Part shown: positions 9,703 through 18,755 of the stretch, in pieces
How positions within the stretch are numbered: position 1 is the stretch's first letter
Layout of the letters: each line of letters begins with the position of its first letter
NCBI GenBank assembly: GCA_031963465.1
Contig: JASSUG010000011.1
Location: forward strand, 1-42,440
Reading direction: 5' to 3'
Length of the DNA stretch: 42,440 nt
Origin: Mycoavidus cysteinexigens_B
GTDB lineage: Bacteria > Pseudomonadota > Gammaproteobacteria > Burkholderiales > Burkholderiaceae
Notes under the pieces: generated by a model
What the model was told of the DNA's origin: nothing
Database searches by the model: none
What the model saw: the letters and a program-made list of their open reading frames with translations, nothing else
Made by a program: the position numbers and the translations under genes

Positions 9703-9775
9703 TGGCCGGTAGCTCAATCTGGTAGAGCACATTCTTGATAAGAATGAGATGGAGGTTCGAGTCCTTCCCGGCCAA
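9703..9775 (+). tRNA. tRNA-Ile (anticodon GAT)
   Basis: A full cloverleaf folds: acceptor TGGCCGG/CCGGCCA, D stem GCTC/GAGC, anticodon stem CATTC/GAATG with loop TTGATAA (anticodon GAT), 4-base variable loop, and T arm GGAGG-TTCGAGT-CCTTC with one G-T pair. Total 73 nt with discriminator A. CCA is not encoded (CCC follows). It is not next to an rRNA operon in this window but sits between the giant STAND gene and rpsU. The U1-A72 first pair is less common than G1-C72. Confidence 0.9.
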
Positions 9776-9869
9776 CCCCTCAGGATTAGCCACACATTCG
9801 GCAGAAGAAGGCCTATGTCGCAGTCCGCTGAAAAATCATATAGATGACATAAGTTAATTTCTTTCCCTA

Positions 9870-9878
9870 TGCTATAAT
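9870..9878 (+). promoter_or_regulatory. Extended -10 promoter for rpsU
   Basis: A perfect TATAAT is preceded by TGC (TGn extended -10), 46 bp before the rpsU ATG. No good -35 hexamer lies 16-18 bp upstream, as is usual for extended -10 promoters. It would start a leader of about 40 nt. Confidence 0.6.
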
Positions 9879-9924
9879 GTCGACCTTTGAATTGCCCTAA
9901 ATTTTATAAACCCACTCTGAACAC

Positions 9925-10137
9925 ATGACCACTATTCGCGTTAAAGAGAACGAACCGTTCGAAGTAGCAATGCGGCGCTTTAAGCGCACAATTGAAAAAA
10001 ATGCACTTTTAACTGAGTTGCGCGCACGCGAGTTTCGCGAAAAGCCAACCGCTAAGCGTAAACGTAAAAAAGCCGCCGCAGTCAAACGTCATTTCAAGCG
10101 TTTGCGTGGTCAGATGCTGCCTAAAAAACTCTATTAA
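9925..10137 (+). CDS. rpsU: 30S ribosomal protein bS21
   Basis: 70 aa, the usual length of beta-proteobacterial bS21, with the family pattern MTTIRVKENEPFEVAMRRFK at the N terminus, a basic middle (KRKRKKAAAVKRH) and the C terminus LPKKLY. bS21 joins the small subunit late and helps mRNA pairing during initiation. It heads the rpsU-yqeY-dnaG-rpoD cluster related to the classical macromolecular-synthesis operon. No clear Shine-Dalgarno sequence precedes the ATG. Confidence 0.98.
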   Translation: MTTIRVKENEPFEVAMRRFKRTIEKNALLTELRAREFREKPTAKRKRKKAAAVKRHFKRLRGQMLPKKLY

Positions 10138-10200
10138 TTTTTTAACTGTTGCTGGCCTGCTGCTTTTCTGAGTAAGCAAACATTGGATGGAAAGCACATC

Positions 10201-10653
10201 ATGACTCTCAAAAATCGCATTACCGAGGACATGAAGGCCGCCATGCGCGCCCGCGAGGCGGATCGACTAGGGACGATCCGTTTATTGCTGGCCGCGATTA
10301 AGCAACGGGAAATTGATGAGCGCATCGAGCTTGATGATACGGCCATTTTCGGTGTTATTGATAAGCTGATTAAGCAAAGAAAAGATTCAATCGTTCAATT
10401 CCAAAATGCTAACCGGCTTGATTTGGCAGCGAAGGAAGAGGCCGAACTTGTTATATTGCAAGCGTATATGCCGCAGCCCTTGACTGCGCAAGAAATTGCT
10501 AGCGCAATCCAAGCTGCGATGACGCAGGTAAGCGCGGTTGGCCCTCAAGATATGGGGAAAGTGATGGCGTTGCTTAAAAGCCGCCTGCTTGGCCGCGCTG
10601 ATATGACAGCGGTTTCAATGCAGGTTAAAGCGACATTGTCAGCAACCCCTTAA
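10201..10653 (+). CDS. yqeY: GatB/YqeY domain-containing protein
   Basis: 150 aa, typical for the family, which resembles the C-terminal tRNA-recognition region of GatB amidotransferase; its physiological role is unsettled. N terminus MTLKNRITEDMKAAMRA and the motif LPQPLT-like MPQPLTAQEI match the family. The ATG at 10201 is preferred over an in-frame ATG at 10183 because GGAAAG lies 7 bp upstream and homologues begin at this point. It sits between rpsU and dnaG in the same direction, as in Burkholderia. Confidence 0.94.
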   Translation: MTLKNRITEDMKAAMRAREADRLGTIRLLLAAIKQREIDERIELDDTAIFGVIDKLIKQRKDSIVQFQNANRLDLAAKEEAELVILQAYMPQPLTAQEIASAIQAAMTQVSAVGPQDMGKVMALLKSRLLGRADMTAVSMQVKATLSATP

Positions 10654-10790
10654 TGAGCTTATGTATCTGCTCTAAGCGAGCACCTTACTGGTGTGTCTAT
10701 CAAAGTGCACGCTCAGCACTTACTCAATAACCCACCGATAACCCGCTGCTCTGGGAAGAAGGGCGGTTTCAAATCGGAGTCAGTTCTATT

Positions 10791-12650
10791 ATGATTCCCC
10801 ACACTTTTTTGCAGGATTTACTGAACCGCATTGATATTGTTGAGGTGGTGGGTAAATACGTGCAGTTAAAGAAGGGGGGAGCGAATTTTATGGGCTTATG
10901 CCCATTTCATACGGAAAAAAGCCCATCGTTTACGGTGAGTCCGAGCAAGCAGTTCTATCATTGCTTTGGTTGCGGTGCACATGGCAGTGCAATTGGTTTT
11001 TTGATGGAGCATACGGGCCTGGCATTTGTCGAGGCTGTGACTGACTTGGCCCAAACCGCTGGCCTGACGGTTCCGCGTGAACCTCAATTTAACTCTGCGG
11101 GTAATCATGTTGCGGCTAGCCCGCGCAATCTAGCCAGCAGCTTGGTCGACACCATGCGGCAGGCGTGCGATTACTACCGTAAACAATTGCCGGGCGCGTC
11201 GAACGCCGTGACCTATCTTAAAAAGCGCGGCTTAAGCGGAGAAATCGCCCGTCGTTTTGGGCTCGGTTATGCTCCTGATAACTGGCAAAATTTAAGCGCA
11301 GTATTTTCTGCCTATCGGGCCCCTGAGTTGAGCGAGGCAGGCCTTGTAATTGACAGTCAGAAAACGGATGCGCAGGGTCAGCCGCGCCGCTATGATCGCT
11401 TTCGTGACCGCATTATGTTTCCGATCCGGAATATGCGCGGGCATGTGATTGGCTTTGGTGGGCGGGTACTTGAACAAGGTGAGCCAAAGTATTTGAATTC
11501 CCCGGAAACGCCCCTATTTAATAAGGGCAACGAATTATACGGATTGTTTGAAGCACGCGCGGCAATCCGTGAAAAAGGGTATGTGTTGGTAGTGGAAGGT
11601 TATATGGATGTCGTCGCCCTAGCGCAGCTTGGTTTTCCGAACGTCGTGGCTACGCTTGGCACGGCGTGTACGGCGAACCACGTACATAAGCTCTTTCGGC
11701 AAACCGATCAAGTGGTCTTTAGTTTTGATGGGGACTCGGCTGGCCAGCGTGCAGCGCGGCGTGCGCTTGAGGCGTCTTTGCCGCATGCGGCGGATAACCG
11801 CACCATCCGTTTTTTGTTTTTACCGGCAGAACATGATCCAGACAGCTATTTACGCGAATATGGTGCGGCCGCATTAACGCGCGAGATTGAAGGCGCGCTG
11901 CCGCTGTCGCAATTTTTATTAAACGAAATACTGGCTAACAAGCCCTTGGAGCAGCCGGAAGGACGCGCGCAAGCTTTATTTGACGCTAAACCGTTAGTAC
12001 AAAATTTGCCGGCCAATGCGCTGCGCGCGCAAATTTTGCACCGCTTAGCAACTCAGTTTGAATTGCCGCTGGCCGAAGTGACCCGCTTATGCGAGGTCAA
12101 GCAAGCCCCGGCTCAGGCCATTCGCCAAGCGCCGGTGCGTAGTGAGCGCAGGCGGGTGACGGACAATGAGCAACGCGCGTTACGTAACCTTATTTCTTGG
12201 CCACGCATTGCAGATACTTTAGATCAGGACGAGCGACACACACTGCTTCATAGCACGCGTAATACTGCATTTTTTGAAGAGGTGCTCACGCACGCCCAGG
12301 CACTTGGCAACACAGCAAATTTTAGCTTGCTTTCCGATTTATTGAGAAATTCTCGCTATGCGTCAGCATATGAGGAGGTTTTTCGTGAAATTCTTGTCTA
12401 TGATGAAAATGTACGTGACTTGATGCAAAGCGCGCTGGAGATGTCGAGCGTCGATACGGATCGATATCAAGAGCAAGAGCGCTTAGCCGGTAAGGAATTG
12501 AAAGCGGCTATTATTAAGCTACGGTATAGCGAGTTGTGTGAGCGCCGTGAGCATTTAGCCAGGCAATTGAAATTATCCGCCGAGGAAACGACAGAGTTTG
12601 CAACATTGCTACGCCAAACGGCAGAACTCAAGCAGCGTTTAGCAAGTTAG
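10791..12650 (+). CDS. dnaG: DNA primase DnaG
   Basis: 619 aa. The N-terminal zinc-binding domain shows CPFH ... CFGCG (about residues 38-62). The TOPRIM core shows the catalytic Glu in VVEGYMDVVAL and the acidic pair in FSFDGDSAGQRAA. The C-terminal third is the helical DnaB-interacting region. It makes RNA primers for the replication fork. A GGAG lies 11 bp upstream of the ATG. It follows yqeY after 137 bp in which no gene or clear terminator is seen, and precedes rpoD. Confidence 0.98.
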   Translation: MIPHTFLQDLLNRIDIVEVVGKYVQLKKGGANFMGLCPFHTEKSPSFTVSPSKQFYHCFGCGAHGSAIGFLMEHTGLAFVEAVTDLAQTAGLTVPREPQFNSAGNHVAASPRNLASSLVDTMRQACDYYRKQLPGASNAVTYLKKRGLSGEIARRFGLGYAPDNWQNLSAVFSAYRAPELSEAGLVIDSQKTDAQGQPRRYDRFRDRIMFPIRNMRGHVIGFGGRVLEQGEPKYLNSPETPLFNKGNELYGLFEARAAIREKGYVLVVEGYMDVVALAQLGFPNVVATLGTACTANHVHKLFRQTDQVVFSFDGDSAGQRAARRALEASLPHAADNRTIRFLFLPAEHDPDSYLREYGAAALTREIEGALPLSQFLLNEILANKPLEQPEGRAQALFDAKPLVQNLPANALRAQILHRLATQFELPLAEVTRLCEVKQAPAQAIRQAPVRSERRRVTDNEQRALRNLISWPRIADTLDQDERHTLLHSTRNTAFFEEVLTHAQALGNTANFSLLSDLLRNSRYASAYEEVFREILVYDENVRDLMQSALEMSSVDTDRYQEQERLAGKELKAAIIKLRYSELCERREHLARQLKLSAEETTEFATLLRQTAELKQRLAS

Positions 12651-12693
12651 AGAGTATTTAGATATAAAGTATTAGAGTATTTAGATTTAAAGT
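12651..12693 (+). repeat. Short AT-rich direct repeat before rpoD
   Basis: A 20-bp unit (agagtatttagatataaagt) at 12651-12670 recurs at 12674-12693 with one mismatch, right after the dnaG stop. A related partial copy (ttagatataa) follows. Function unknown; it may be an upstream AT-rich promoter element for rpoD. Confidence 0.7.
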
Positions 12694-12715
12694 TTCAATT
12701 AGATATAACTTCACA

Positions 12716-12746
12716 TGTTAAAATAGCGGGTTTTAGCTGGCTATTT
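12716..12746 (+). promoter_or_regulatory. Probable rpoD promoter (-10) and leader hairpin
   Basis: TGTTAAAAT at 12716-12724 fits an extended -10 (TGn + TAAAAT). Overlapping it, AAATAGC (12721-12727) can pair with GCTATTT (12740-12746) around a 12-base loop, followed by two more T. The hairpin could be a weak terminator or attenuator; which of the two elements matters cannot be told from sequence alone. Confidence 0.4.
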
Positions 12747-12766
12747 TTAAGCAAAGGTAGATTGTA

Positions 12767-14899
12767 ATGGCAAAGACAGTAAGCGGAAAAACGGCGGGCA
12801 GTACAGTAACCGAAGAGCGGAAAAAATCTGCTACCGGTAAAGCTAAATCTAGCAAAATCGCGGTTGAAAGCACGCTAGCCCCGCTGGTTACTGACGCCGA
12901 CACCGATGCGCAGCAGCCAGAAGAAGGTGCCGGCAAAGGTGAAAAAGTAAAAGCACGCGATCGTCGCGCCAAAGAAAAAGCGCTATTAAAAGATGCGTTT
13001 GCGTCACATCAACCGGGCACGAATGAAGAACTCGAAGAGCGGCGGGGAAAATTACGCACGCTGATTAAGTTAGGTAAAGAACGAGGCTTTCTCACTTACG
13101 CTGAAATCAACGATCATTTACCTGACGATTTAGTTGAAACCGAAGCGCTAGATAATATTATCAGCACTTTTGGTGATATGGGCATTTCTGTTTACGAGCA
13201 AGCGCCAGATGCGGAGACGCTGTTGCTCAGCGATAATGCCCCCGCTGTGACCAGTGATGATGAAGCTGACGAAGAGGCTGAAGTTGCCTTATCAAGCGTT
13301 GACTCTGAATTTGGCCGCACAACTGATCCAGTGCGCATGTATATGCGTGAAATGGGAACCATCGAACTGCTCACGCGCGAAGGTGAAATTGAAATCGCCA
13401 AGCGCATTGAACAAGGCCTGAAGAATATGGTCCAGGCCATCTCTGCGTGTCCAACCACGATTGCGGATATCTTAGCCATGGCCGAGCGCGTGGCTAACGA
13501 TGAAATCCGCATTGATGAGTTAGTCGATGGCTTAATCGAAGAGAGCTCCGAAGGTGCGGATGAACAGGCTGACGCTGAAGCTGAGCAAGCCGAGGCGGTA
13601 GACGATGAAGCAGACGACGCGGATGCGGAAGAAGATGAGGATGATGAGGGCGCAGCCGCCGAGCGGGCAAATGCTGCACAGTTAGCGGAATTGAAACAAA
13701 AGTCGCTGGAGAAATTTGCCTCCATTGGCGACTGGTTCGACAAAATGCGCCGTGCTTTTGAAAAAGAAGGATATCAATCAAAAGCGTATCTAAAAGCGCA
13801 AAAAACGATTCAAATTGAACTCGTCTCGATTCGCTTTACGGCCCGCACAGTTGAGCGCTTATGCAGCACATTGCGCGCGCAAGTAGAAGAAGTGCGAATT
13901 GTCGAGCGCCAACTTTTGCAGATTGTGGTAGATCGCTGCGGCATGCCACGTACTGAATTTATCTCGACTTTTCCGGGCCATGAAACGGATCTTGAATGGG
14001 CGAAAAAAATCATCGCTGAAGGGCGCTCATATAGTGCGGTGCTTGAACGCAGCCTGCCTGCGATTCATGAATTGCAGCAAAAGCTGATCGACTTGCAAGC
14101 GCGTGTCGTCTTGCCTCTGAAAGAGCTAAAAGAAACCAATCGGCAGATGGCCAGAGGCGAGTTAGGCGCTCGTCAGGCTAAACGCGAGATGACCGAAGCC
14201 AATTTACGGCTGGTGATTTCGATTGCTAAGAAATACACCAATCGCGGTCTACAGTTTCTTGATTTAATTCAAGAAGGCAATATTGGCTTGATGAAGGCGG
14301 TGGATAAATTTGAATACCGCCGCGGTTATAAGTTTTCGACTTATGCTACGTGGTGGATTCGCCAGGCGATTACCCGTTCAATTGCCGATCAAGCCCGGAC
14401 CATCCGGATTCCGGTGCATATGATTGAAACCATCAACAAATTGAACCGGATTGTGCGGCAAATTTTGCAAAAGACCGGGCGTGAACCTGACCCTGCCATG
14501 CTAGCCAAAGAAATGGCCATGCCGGAAGACAAAATCAGGAAGATCTTAAAAATTGCGAAAGAGCCGATCTCGATGGAAACCCGCATTGGTGAAGATGATG
14601 ACTCTCATCTAGGCGATTTCATTGAAGATAACAACACCGTTACCCCGGAAAATGCAGCGTTGTATTCAGGCCTGCGCGATTCCGTTAAGGATCTACTCGA
14701 TACCCTGACTCCGCGTGAGGCTAAAGTACTCCGGATGCGTTTCGGGATTGATATGAGCTCGGATTACACCCTGGAAGAAGTCGGTAAGCAATTTGATGTC
14801 ACGCGTGAGCGGATTCGTCAAATCGAAGCCAAAGGCATGCGTAAAGCACGTCATCCAAGCCGTTCCGAGAAATTAAGGCCGTATTTGGTGAGCAATTAA
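12767..14899 (+). CDS. rpoD: RNA polymerase primary sigma factor (sigma-70)
   Basis: 710 aa. Region 1.1 lies near residues 80-150, region 1.2 at DPVRMYMREMG, then a long non-conserved region with a strongly acidic run (about residues 264-302, many D/E/A). Region 2 contains ANLRLVISIAKKYTNRGLQF and YATWWIRQAITR (promoter melting and -10 contacts). Region 3 is VHMIETINKLNRI and region 4 is TPREAKVLRMRFGI with the HTH VTRERIRQIEAKG. The last residues read GMRKARHPSRSEKLRPYL instead of the usual ALRKLRHPSRS, a mild divergence. SD-like AAAGGTAG lies 8 bp upstream. Confidence 0.98.
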   Translation: MAKTVSGKTAGSTVTEERKKSATGKAKSSKIAVESTLAPLVTDADTDAQQPEEGAGKGEKVKARDRRAKEKALLKDAFASHQPGTNEELEERRGKLRTLIKLGKERGFLTYAEINDHLPDDLVETEALDNIISTFGDMGISVYEQAPDAETLLLSDNAPAVTSDDEADEEAEVALSSVDSEFGRTTDPVRMYMREMGTIELLTREGEIEIAKRIEQGLKNMVQAISACPTTIADILAMAERVANDEIRIDELVDGLIEESSEGADEQADAEAEQAEAVDDEADDADAEEDEDDEGAAAERANAAQLAELKQKSLEKFASIGDWFDKMRRAFEKEGYQSKAYLKAQKTIQIELVSIRFTARTVERLCSTLRAQVEEVRIVERQLLQIVVDRCGMPRTEFISTFPGHETDLEWAKKIIAEGRSYSAVLERSLPAIHELQQKLIDLQARVVLPLKELKETNRQMARGELGARQAKREMTEANLRLVISIAKKYTNRGLQFLDLIQEGNIGLMKAVDKFEYRRGYKFSTYATWWIRQAITRSIADQARTIRIPVHMIETINKLNRIVRQILQKTGREPDPAMLAKEMAMPEDKIRKILKIAKEPISMETRIGEDDDSHLGDFIEDNNTVTPENAALYSGLRDSVKDLLDTLTPREAKVLRMRFGIDMSSDYTLEEVGKQFDVTRERIRQIEAKGMRKARHPSRSEKLRPYLVSN

Positions 14900-14906
14900 A
14901 GTACCG

Positions 14907-15311
14907 ATGAAATCACCGGCCGAATCTCCTAGCAGTCCATTTATTGATCTGCTGCGGATCCAGCAAATCCGGGCTGGAAACGGCGAGAGTGAGTTGCTGT
15001 TGCCACTCGAGCCGTTTCATCTGAATGCCTGGAAGATTGCTCACGGCGGCGTCACCATGACGCTCTTGGATAGTGCTCTGGCTTTGGCTGCGCGCAGCGT
15101 CGCGGCGGCCAACACAGGGGTTGTCACGATAGAAATGAAGACTAATTTCATGCAACCTGGGCTAGGGTGTTTGCGCGCCTTCGGGCGCGTTCTTCATCGA
15201 TCCAGTACGATGGCGTATTGTGAAGGTGAAGTGCGCGACAATTGCGATACTTTTGTCGCTAAAGCATTGGGTACTTTCAAATATTTGCGGGAGCGTCCGT
15301 TGAATCGTTGA
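14907..15311 (+). CDS. PaaI-type hotdog thioesterase
   Basis: 134 aa. A single hotdog fold is suggested by AHGGVTMTLLDSALALAAR, the HGG-x-helix motif that carries the catalytic Asp in acyl-CoA thioesterases, followed by strands such as VTIEMKTNFMQP and GRVLHRSSTMAYCEGEV. Substrate is not predictable. It starts 7 bp after the rpoD stop with no space for a promoter, so it is probably co-transcribed with rpoD. Confidence 0.88.
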   Translation: MKSPAESPSSPFIDLLRIQQIRAGNGESELLLPLEPFHLNAWKIAHGGVTMTLLDSALALAARSVAAANTGVVTIEMKTNFMQPGLGCLRAFGRVLHRSSTMAYCEGEVRDNCDTFVAKALGTFKYLRERPLNR

Positions 15312-15346
15312 TTCAATGAACCTCCTCTGAAGCGTTGCTAAGATGG

Positions 15347-16429
15347 CTAGGCAATAGCAGGTAACGCATAGGGCTGCGTCAGTAAGGTGAGGACCGACCC
15401 AGTAGGTGTTTCCACATGGAGGGTGCTCGCCGCTTCTTGATCAAGTGCTGCAAGTTTGAGTTCAACTAAGCAGTCCACCCCGCCACTAGGGGCTGACGCC
15501 GCATTCACCACCATCCCGCAAGGTTGCCGCGGATCGGTAGAGTGAAAGACCTCCGTGCCGGGCTGGGCCCTATCTGTATGCGCTAACATCATCCGGCGCT
15601 TAATCGTGCCACGATACTGGCTGCGCGCGACGATTTCTTGGCCAGGGTAGCACCCTTTATGAAAATCAACCCCGCCAATCACCTCAAAATTAACCATCTG
15701 TGGGACGAATTTATCTTGCGTGGCCTCAGTAATGCGCGGCTCGCCGGCGCATATCTCCAGCCAATCCCAAAGTGCCGGCGTGATGGCTGTCAAGCGGGTG
15801 CTTAAAGTCGTGAGCTGTGCGTTGCAGACGGCATGGGGCGCAACCCATAGATAGCGCGCGCAGTGGCCGGTGGCAACCGTCTCAGTGGCGACAGGCGACA
15901 CGGCAATTGGCGCATCTGACAGGCGGATTAGTGTGCCTGCTTCACTCTCAACTTTGCTGTGCGCGAGCTCTGGCAAGTTTGGAAAAAGTGGCGCTAACAG
16001 CCGCACCGCATTGCCGGTCAAACCAATCAGCACAGTATCAGTGCCCACCTCATTGAGTTTGACCTTGCTGCGCAAAATAAACATCGACAAGCGCTTTTGT
16101 ATTGCCCCTTGCAGATCGCGCGACAACATCAGTTGAATCGTCTCAGCATTCGGCTCATGATTGTGTTTGGCTACACGCCAAACCAGGAAGGTCGCCAGTA
16201 AACGGCCCTTGATGGAGCATAAACCAGCAAATTGTGCTTTTTCTGCTGCCAGCTTTTCAATATTATTGGTCAATTGGCTATGCAAAAAAGCCGCCGCGTC
16301 CGGGCCGCTCGCTGCCAAAATAGAAAATTGATCCAACACCGTAAAGGCGCCAGTTGTCAGGTCCTGAACGCTACTTGGTAGAACAGAAGGCATCTCACCC
16401 CAGCCAGTAGAAGTTGCTAATTGCTTCAT
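15347..16429 (-). CDS. ygfZ: Folate-binding Fe-S maturation protein YgfZ
   Basis: 360 aa. The signature KGCYPGQEIVAR with the conserved Cys is present, along with the aminomethyltransferase-like fold pattern (LDQFSILAASGPDAAAFLHS, then SIKGRLLATFLVWR). YgfZ uses folate in repair and assembly of certain Fe-S enzymes. The start at 16429 is chosen over a longer frame reaching 16579 because AAGGCA precedes it and the extra 50 residues do not resemble the family. It is divergent from mltG, with 73 bp between the starts, as in Burkholderia. Confidence 0.93.
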   Translation of the reverse strand: MKQLATSTGWGEMPSVLPSSVQDLTTGAFTVLDQFSILAASGPDAAAFLHSQLTNNIEKLAAEKAQFAGLCSIKGRLLATFLVWRVAKHNHEPNAETIQLMLSRDLQGAIQKRLSMFILRSKVKLNEVGTDTVLIGLTGNAVRLLAPLFPNLPELAHSKVESEAGTLIRLSDAPIAVSPVATETVATGHCARYLWVAPHAVCNAQLTTLSTRLTAITPALWDWLEICAGEPRITEATQDKFVPQMVNFEVIGGVDFHKGCYPGQEIVARSQYRGTIKRRMMLAHTDRAQPGTEVFHSTDPRQPCGMVVNAASAPSGGVDCLVELKLAALDQEAASTLHVETPTGSVLTLLTQPYALPAIA

Positions 16430-16502
16430 TTTTTGCCTTAAGATTACGCTTGAGACTTCGCTCAATCTAAACAAGCAAGTATTATATGGGGTTTTCAACA
16501 CG

Positions 16503-17543
16503 ATGCACGAGATGCTTGCGATCAAACAGCAGATGAAAAGACGGTTACGGCTCTGTGCCATAAAATTTTTGCGCGCCATGACGATCTTTGCCTTGCTGAT
16601 AGCGGGCGGTGTTTATCTCTGGGCCAACACACCGCTACGGCTTGCGCATGACACGCTTGATATCACCATCAAGCCAGGCAGCGGCTTTAGAGGGGTCGTC
16701 GCGCAGTTGCAAAGCGAAGGGGTACCGGTCCAGGCGAGGCCATTTGAACTGTTGGCGCGTCTGCTTAAAATGACCACCCAATTAAAAGCCGGTAACTATG
16801 AGTTTCATCGTGGCATTACCTCCTATCAAGTCTTGCAAAAAATGGCCCAAGGCGATGTGAGTCAATATGCTGCGACGATTGTTGAAGGTTCAACCTTCGC
16901 GCAAATGCGTGCCGAGTTGGCGCTCCATCCTGCTTTAACACACGATACAGCCGATCTGAGCGATGCTCAATTAATGAAAGCCATTGGCGCCCAAGAAACC
17001 CAACCCGAAGGCCTGTTCTTTCCAGACACTTATTTCTTTGAAAAAGGGGCGAGCGAACTCGGTATTTATCGGCGTGCCTATGAACTCGCGCAAGAACGTT
17101 TAAGCCTCGCTTGGGCTACGCGGGTCCCGAATTTGCCCTATAAAACACCTTATCAAGTATTGATTGTGGCTTCTCTCATCGAAAAAGAAACCGGCCGGCA
17201 AGCAGACCGGCCGTTTATTGCTGCCGTTTTTGCCAATCGGCTGCGCATCGGCATGGCCTTGCAGACCGATCCAAGTATTATTTATGGCTTAGCCACTAAC
17301 TATACAGGCCGTTTGCGCAAACAGGATTTAAAGGCAGATGGCCCCTATAATACGTATACCCGTGCGGGTTTGCCGCCGACCCCCATTGCCTTGCCAGGCC
17401 AAGCCGCACTGGATGCCGCAACGCGGCCAGGGTTGAGCGCTGCGCTGTATTTCGTGTCACGGGGCGATGGCACAAGTGAATTCTCGAACAATTTGGCCGA
17501 TCATAATCGTGCTGTCGATAAATTTATCCGAGGTATGCAATGA
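16503..17543 (+). CDS. mltG: Endolytic murein transglycosylase MltG
   Basis: 346 aa. A short cytoplasmic N terminus is followed by one membrane helix (FLRAMTIFALLIAGGVYLW), a LysM-like region, and the YceG domain. The catalytic Glu is in VASLIEKETGRQ, with family blocks FANRLRIGMALQTDPSIIYG and YNTYTRAGLPPTPI. It cuts nascent glycan strands in the periplasm. An alternative ATG at 16533 also fits; neither has a strong SD. Its stop overlaps the tmk start (ATGA), so the two are translationally coupled. Confidence 0.95.
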   Translation: MHEMLAIKQQMKRRLRLCAIKFLRAMTIFALLIAGGVYLWANTPLRLAHDTLDITIKPGSGFRGVVAQLQSEGVPVQARPFELLARLLKMTTQLKAGNYEFHRGITSYQVLQKMAQGDVSQYAATIVEGSTFAQMRAELALHPALTHDTADLSDAQLMKAIGAQETQPEGLFFPDTYFFEKGASELGIYRRAYELAQERLSLAWATRVPNLPYKTPYQVLIVASLIEKETGRQADRPFIAAVFANRLRIGMALQTDPSIIYGLATNYTGRLRKQDLKADGPYNTYTRAGLPPTPIALPGQAALDAATRPGLSAALYFVSRGDGTSEFSNNLADHNRAVDKFIRGMQ

Positions 17544-18163
17544 GCGCACGTGGCAAATTGATTACCTTTGAAGGCATCGATGGCGCAGGCAAATCGACTC
17601 ATCTACAGTGGTTTCGCGAGCAGCTTGAACTCAAACTAAAGCCTGCTGGGGCCGCGGTTATGGTCACGCGCGAGCCAGGCGGCACAGCGCTTGGCGAAGC
17701 CCTGCGCGAGTTGTTGTTGCATCAACCAATGCAGCTCGAGACCGAAGCGCTCTTAATGTTTGCCGCGCGCTACGAGCATTTAGCAACCGTCATCAAGCCA
17801 GCGCTGAAGCGAGGCGATTGGGTCTTATCCGACCGTTTCACCGATGCCAGCTTTGCCTATCAAGGCGGCGGGCGCGGCCTGGCGTTGACTCGGCTAGCCA
17901 CTTTAGAATCCTGGGTACAAGGCGATTTTCAACCGGATCTCACCGTCCTGTTTGATATTCCCCCTGAAATTGCCAATCAACGGCGCGGCCTGGCGCGCGC
18001 GCCGGATAAATTCGAGCGCGAATCTGATGCCTTCTTTACTCGCGTGCGAGCTGAGTATCTGCGCCGGGCAGATGAAACCCCGGATCGTTTTGTGCTGATG
18101 GATGCGGCGCGCAGCATTACGGAGATTCAGAAAGAACTGGAGAAAATTATTCTAACTTTATGA
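17540..18163 (+). CDS. tmk: Thymidylate kinase
   Basis: 207 aa. P-loop FEGIDGAGKSTH at residues 9-20, the DR motif in LSDRFTDASFAYQGGGRG, TREPGG for the nucleotide site, and a LID-like segment with several Arg (LARAPDKFERE). Phosphorylates dTMP to dTDP. It overlaps mltG by 4 bp. In related genomes holB follows directly; here 9.8 kb of accessory DNA intervenes. Confidence 0.97.
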   Translation: MSARGKLITFEGIDGAGKSTHLQWFREQLELKLKPAGAAVMVTREPGGTALGEALRELLLHQPMQLETEALLMFAARYEHLATVIKPALKRGDWVLSDRFTDASFAYQGGGRGLALTRLATLESWVQGDFQPDLTVLFDIPPEIANQRRGLARAPDKFERESDAFFTRVRAEYLRRADETPDRFVLMDAARSITEIQKELEKIILTL

Positions 18164-18166
18164 ATT

Positions 18167-18254
18167 TTAAGGTTTTTCTACTTAATCAATCACTTTATTT
18201 GTGGTCTCTATTAAGATTTTTCTACTTAAGCAATCACTTTAATTTCGGTCTCTA
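18167..18254 (+). repeat. Two adjacent 44-bp direct repeats after tmk
   Basis: 18167-18210 and 18211-18254 are abutting copies that match at 39 of 44 positions. They begin 3 bp after the tmk stop, exactly where the conserved order breaks, so they may mark the left edge of the island. They do not look like coding sequence or a terminator hairpin. Confidence 0.85.
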
Positions 18255-18755
18255 AGCTTGCTGCGCGCCGTCTCTTGCACATCTGTTAAAAAAACAATAT
18301 AAGCCTTAAGGTAGGTCAAAAGCTTCCTTCACCTCATGCGATGGGAGCTAACATCACAGAAACTATTTCAGTACGCGCAAAGCCATCTTTGAGTATGACA
18401 AGTCGATCCGGACTGCACGCTCAAATCCCAATTTCAGCTTCGCACCCATGGGCCTAATTATTGGGGGTATGCCAAATTCATGCGCTTCTAGCAAAACTGA
18501 AGATTTGTCTTGCTAAGCGTCGAGTTAGTTGATAAAGTCCTCTAAAAATTAGCTTCAAAGTTAAAAAAGTACTGCTGTCCGACCTCCTTAATAACAGGGG
18601 GCGCCCTCAGTCGTAAAAAATCGAGCGTAGAGATAGGTGGAGCGAGTTGCTTGGCAAACGCAGAGACAAGGTATTTATGCGGGCTGAGTATTACCTAAAT
18701 TAATGTTCGTGCAGTGTTGAGGGTTCAACCGAAACAAGAAAAAGGTAATTGCACG
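18255..18755. other. Non-coding gap at left side of toxin island
   Basis: About 500 bp with no convincing gene on either strand. Reverse-strand frames around 18400-18480 read like coding remnants for short stretches but are interrupted by stops. No transposase, tRNA or clear inverted repeat was recognised. Confidence 0.5.

Noticed and set aside
9776..9924. Attachment-site duplication of the tRNA-Ile 3' end
   Set aside because: I did not find a second copy of the tRNA 3' sequence in the window and no integrase is present.
13192..13781. Long reverse-strand ORFs opposite rpoD
   Set aside because: Low-complexity Ser/Ala/His/Arg-rich shadows of the acidic rpoD region.
16430..16579. N-terminal extension of ygfZ to 16579
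   Set aside because: Overlaps the mltG start on the other strand, unlike family members, and a better SD stands before 16429.
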